The notes under the pieces: generated by a model
Told to the model about the DNA's origin: nothing
Seen by the model: the letters and a program-made list of their open reading frames with translations, nothing else
The model's database searches: none
In this document: positions 21,014 through 22,055 of the stretch, in pieces
Numbering within the stretch: position 1 is the first letter of the stretch
Layout of the letters: every line of letters begins with the position of its first letter
Made by a program: the position numbers and the translations under genes
Assembly: GCA_039815415.1 (NCBI GenBank)
Contig: JBCBZH010000037.1
Span: 1 to 22,055, forward strand
Length of the DNA: 22,055 bases
Reading direction: 5' to 3'
DNA from: JBCBZH01 sp039815415
GTDB taxonomy: Bacteria > Bacteroidota > Rhodothermia > Rhodothermales > Rubricoccaceae

Positions 21014-22055
21014 ATGACGTTGCTCTCCACCCGCTTCATTCCTGCGTTCCTTCTCGTGGCGATCCTCGTCGCGCCTGCGTCCTGGGCGCAGTCGGATCTC
21101 CAGAGGCGTGGTCTTACAGTGGTGACCCCGCCGGACCGCACCATCAAGGTGGAAGACATCGCGCGCCCGGCGCTTCCGGCGTGGGGGAGCAAGGTGGATC
21201 CGGCGTTGCTCGCCCTAAGCCCCTCGCCAGCTCGAGACGCCCGGGTGGCTCAGATGCGCGTCGAGGACGAGCCGATCGCTCTCTACCGCATCGGCGGACG
21301 CACCCTCGTCGATCTCCTGATCGAGACCTCCACGCCAGACGCGCTGGCAGCGATGCCGGGCGTCGAGCTGAGGACCGTCGCGGGAGACATCGCTGTGGTT
21401 CGGGCCGATCTCGACGCATTGCCCGCGCTGGCGGGGCACACCCAGGTGCGCTACGTCGAAGCGGCACGCGTGCGCCAGTCGACGCGCGAGCCTGTCGCCA
21501 GCTCGATGCGTGGTTCCGTGGGGAGTAATGAGGACGGCCGTGCGGACATTCGGGCGGATGTGGTCCAGACCGGCGGCGGCGGCCTGCCGCGTGCCTTCCG
21601 GGGCGAAGGCGTGGTTGTCGGAGTGGTGGACTCCGGCCTCGATGTCACGCACTCGGACTTCAGTACGGGCGCTGGAACGCGCGTCCACTTTCTCATTGAA
21701 TACCTGGAAAACGGAGGGGAGTTGACCTGGACCAAGGCTCAGATTGACGCGGGCGGCGTTTCACAGCGCGACGGAGACGGTGGCGGCGGGCACGGAACCC
21801 ATGTGACGGGCTCCGCAGCAGGGAATGGCACGACCCAGGCCGCCCAACGAGGCGTGGCTCCCAATGCCGATCTCGTGTTTGTGAAGGGCGTTCGGGATGC
21901 CGATAGCAACGGCGGCTTCTCCGATGCGGATGTCATCGATGGCGTGAGTCGCATCTTCCAGCAAGCTGCAGACCTCGGGCAGCCTGCGGTGGCCAATCTC
22001 AGCCTCGGCGGCCACTTCAGTCCGCACGATGGCTCATCGCTCTACGAGCAGGCGC
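21014..22055 (+). CDS. Secreted S8-family subtilase (N-terminal 347 residues; runs off the window)
   Basis: A signal peptide (MTLLSTRFIPAFLLVAILVAPASWA) leads into an N-terminal region with an I9-like prodomain (about 88-154: LYRIGGRTLVDLLIETS, VELRTVAGDIAVVRAD, VRYVEAARVR). The catalytic domain starts at about 190. Asp206 in VVGVVDSGLDVTHSDF and His260 in GGGHGTHVTGS are two members of the catalytic triad; the serine lies beyond the window. NLSLGG (328-333) is the usual substrate-binding strand. An insert between Asp and His (FLIEYLENGGELTWTKAQIDAGG) is typical of bacterial subtilases with a calcium or strand insertion. Perfect motif copies lie in the prodomain (SPAR, 71-74) and in the linker to the catalytic domain (VASS, 161-164). 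The ATG start fits the signal peptide. Confidence 0.93.
   Translation, partial: MTLLSTRFIPAFLLVAILVAPASWAQSDLQRRGLTVVTPPDRTIKVEDIARPALPAWGSKVDPALLALSPSPARDARVAQMRVEDEPIALYRIGGRTLVDLLIETSTPDALAAMPGVELRTVAGDIAVVRADLDALPALAGHTQVRYVEAARVRQSTREPVASSMRGSVGSNEDGRADIRADVVQTGGGGLPRAFRGEGVVVGVVDSGLDVTHSDFSTGAGTRVHFLIEYLENGGELTWTKAQIDAGGVSQRDGDGGGGHGTHVTGSAAGNGTTQAAQRGVAPNADLVFVKGVRDADSNGGFSDADVIDGVSRIFQQAADLGQPAVANLSLGGHFSPHDGSSLYEQA
21224..21235 (+). repeat. Perfect copy of the 12-mer motif in the subtilase prodomain
   Basis: TCGCCAGCTCGA encodes SPAR in a probable linker before the I9-like fold. Confidence 0.75.
21495..21506 (+). repeat. Perfect copy of the 12-mer motif in the prodomain-catalytic linker
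   Basis: TCGCCAGCTCGA encodes VASS, a different codon frame from the copy 260 bp upstream in the same gene. Confidence 0.75.

Noticed and set aside
20207..21017. Plus-strand open frames opposite the M20 start and across the lipoprotein gene
   Set aside because: They conflict with the M20 ligands and with the lipobox frame, and have Arg/Ala-rich shadow composition.

Overview
The window is a gene-dense, GC-rich stretch of bacterial chromosome on both strands, with no rRNA, tRNA, CRISPR array, transposase or phage gene that I could find. The gene set suggests the Bacteroidota/Rhodothermota side of the tree, perhaps a Rubricoccaceae-like marine bacterium: DUF1460 and DUF2461 proteins, a cysteine-free Mrp ATPase next to a single-domain NifU protein, a membrane-anchored RsbU-type phosphatase with RsbV/RsbW-like partners and no sigma-B, and an ECF sigma/TPR-kinase pair. 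This placement is an inference from gene content; no marker gene fixes it.

Layout. Positions 1-632 hold the 3' part of a DUF1460 cell-wall amidase-like gene broken by an in-frame amber codon. Then comes pfkA (+), facing a partner-switching operon on the minus strand (phosphatase, STAS antagonist, RsbW-like kinase; 5035 down to 1890). From 5149 rightward lie an N-terminally anchored protein with four copies of an unnamed beta-rich module, the frameshifted and internally deleted remnant of a DUF457 membrane hydrolase, prmA, a Ppx/GppA phosphatase preceded by seven 7-bp tandem repeats, Mrp, a NifU-type scaffold, an AP2-like DNA-binding protein and a secreted intradiol-dioxygenase-like protein. 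DUF2461 (-) and dinB (+) diverge at 12.8 kb. A lower-GC M1-like metallopeptidase (14.1-16.2 kb) follows. It converges on a minus-strand pair, an ECF sigma factor overlapping a TPR serine/threonine kinase. Upstream of that pair is an M20 amidohydrolase. At the right edge, reading rightward, a small lipoprotein that resembles a free-standing protease propeptide is followed after 19 bp by a secreted subtilase whose own prodomain is similar.

The strongest unexplained signal is a short DNA word. The 12-mer TCGCCAGCTCGA (or its complement TCGAGCTGGCGA) occurs 12 times perfectly and at least 13 more times with one mismatch; its 10-base core CGCCAGCTCG occurs 26 times. It appears on both strands, in different reading frames, and as inverted pairs that form terminator-like hairpins just after stop codons (after pfkA, after ppx, at the end of the AP2 gene, after the M20 gene). 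In two of these hairpins the substitutions are kept as G-U pairs. This is the architecture of DNA-uptake sequences in Neisseria and Pasteurellaceae, or of a highly iterated motif such as cyanobacterial HIP1, but with a sequence I do not recognise. All counts were made by eye.
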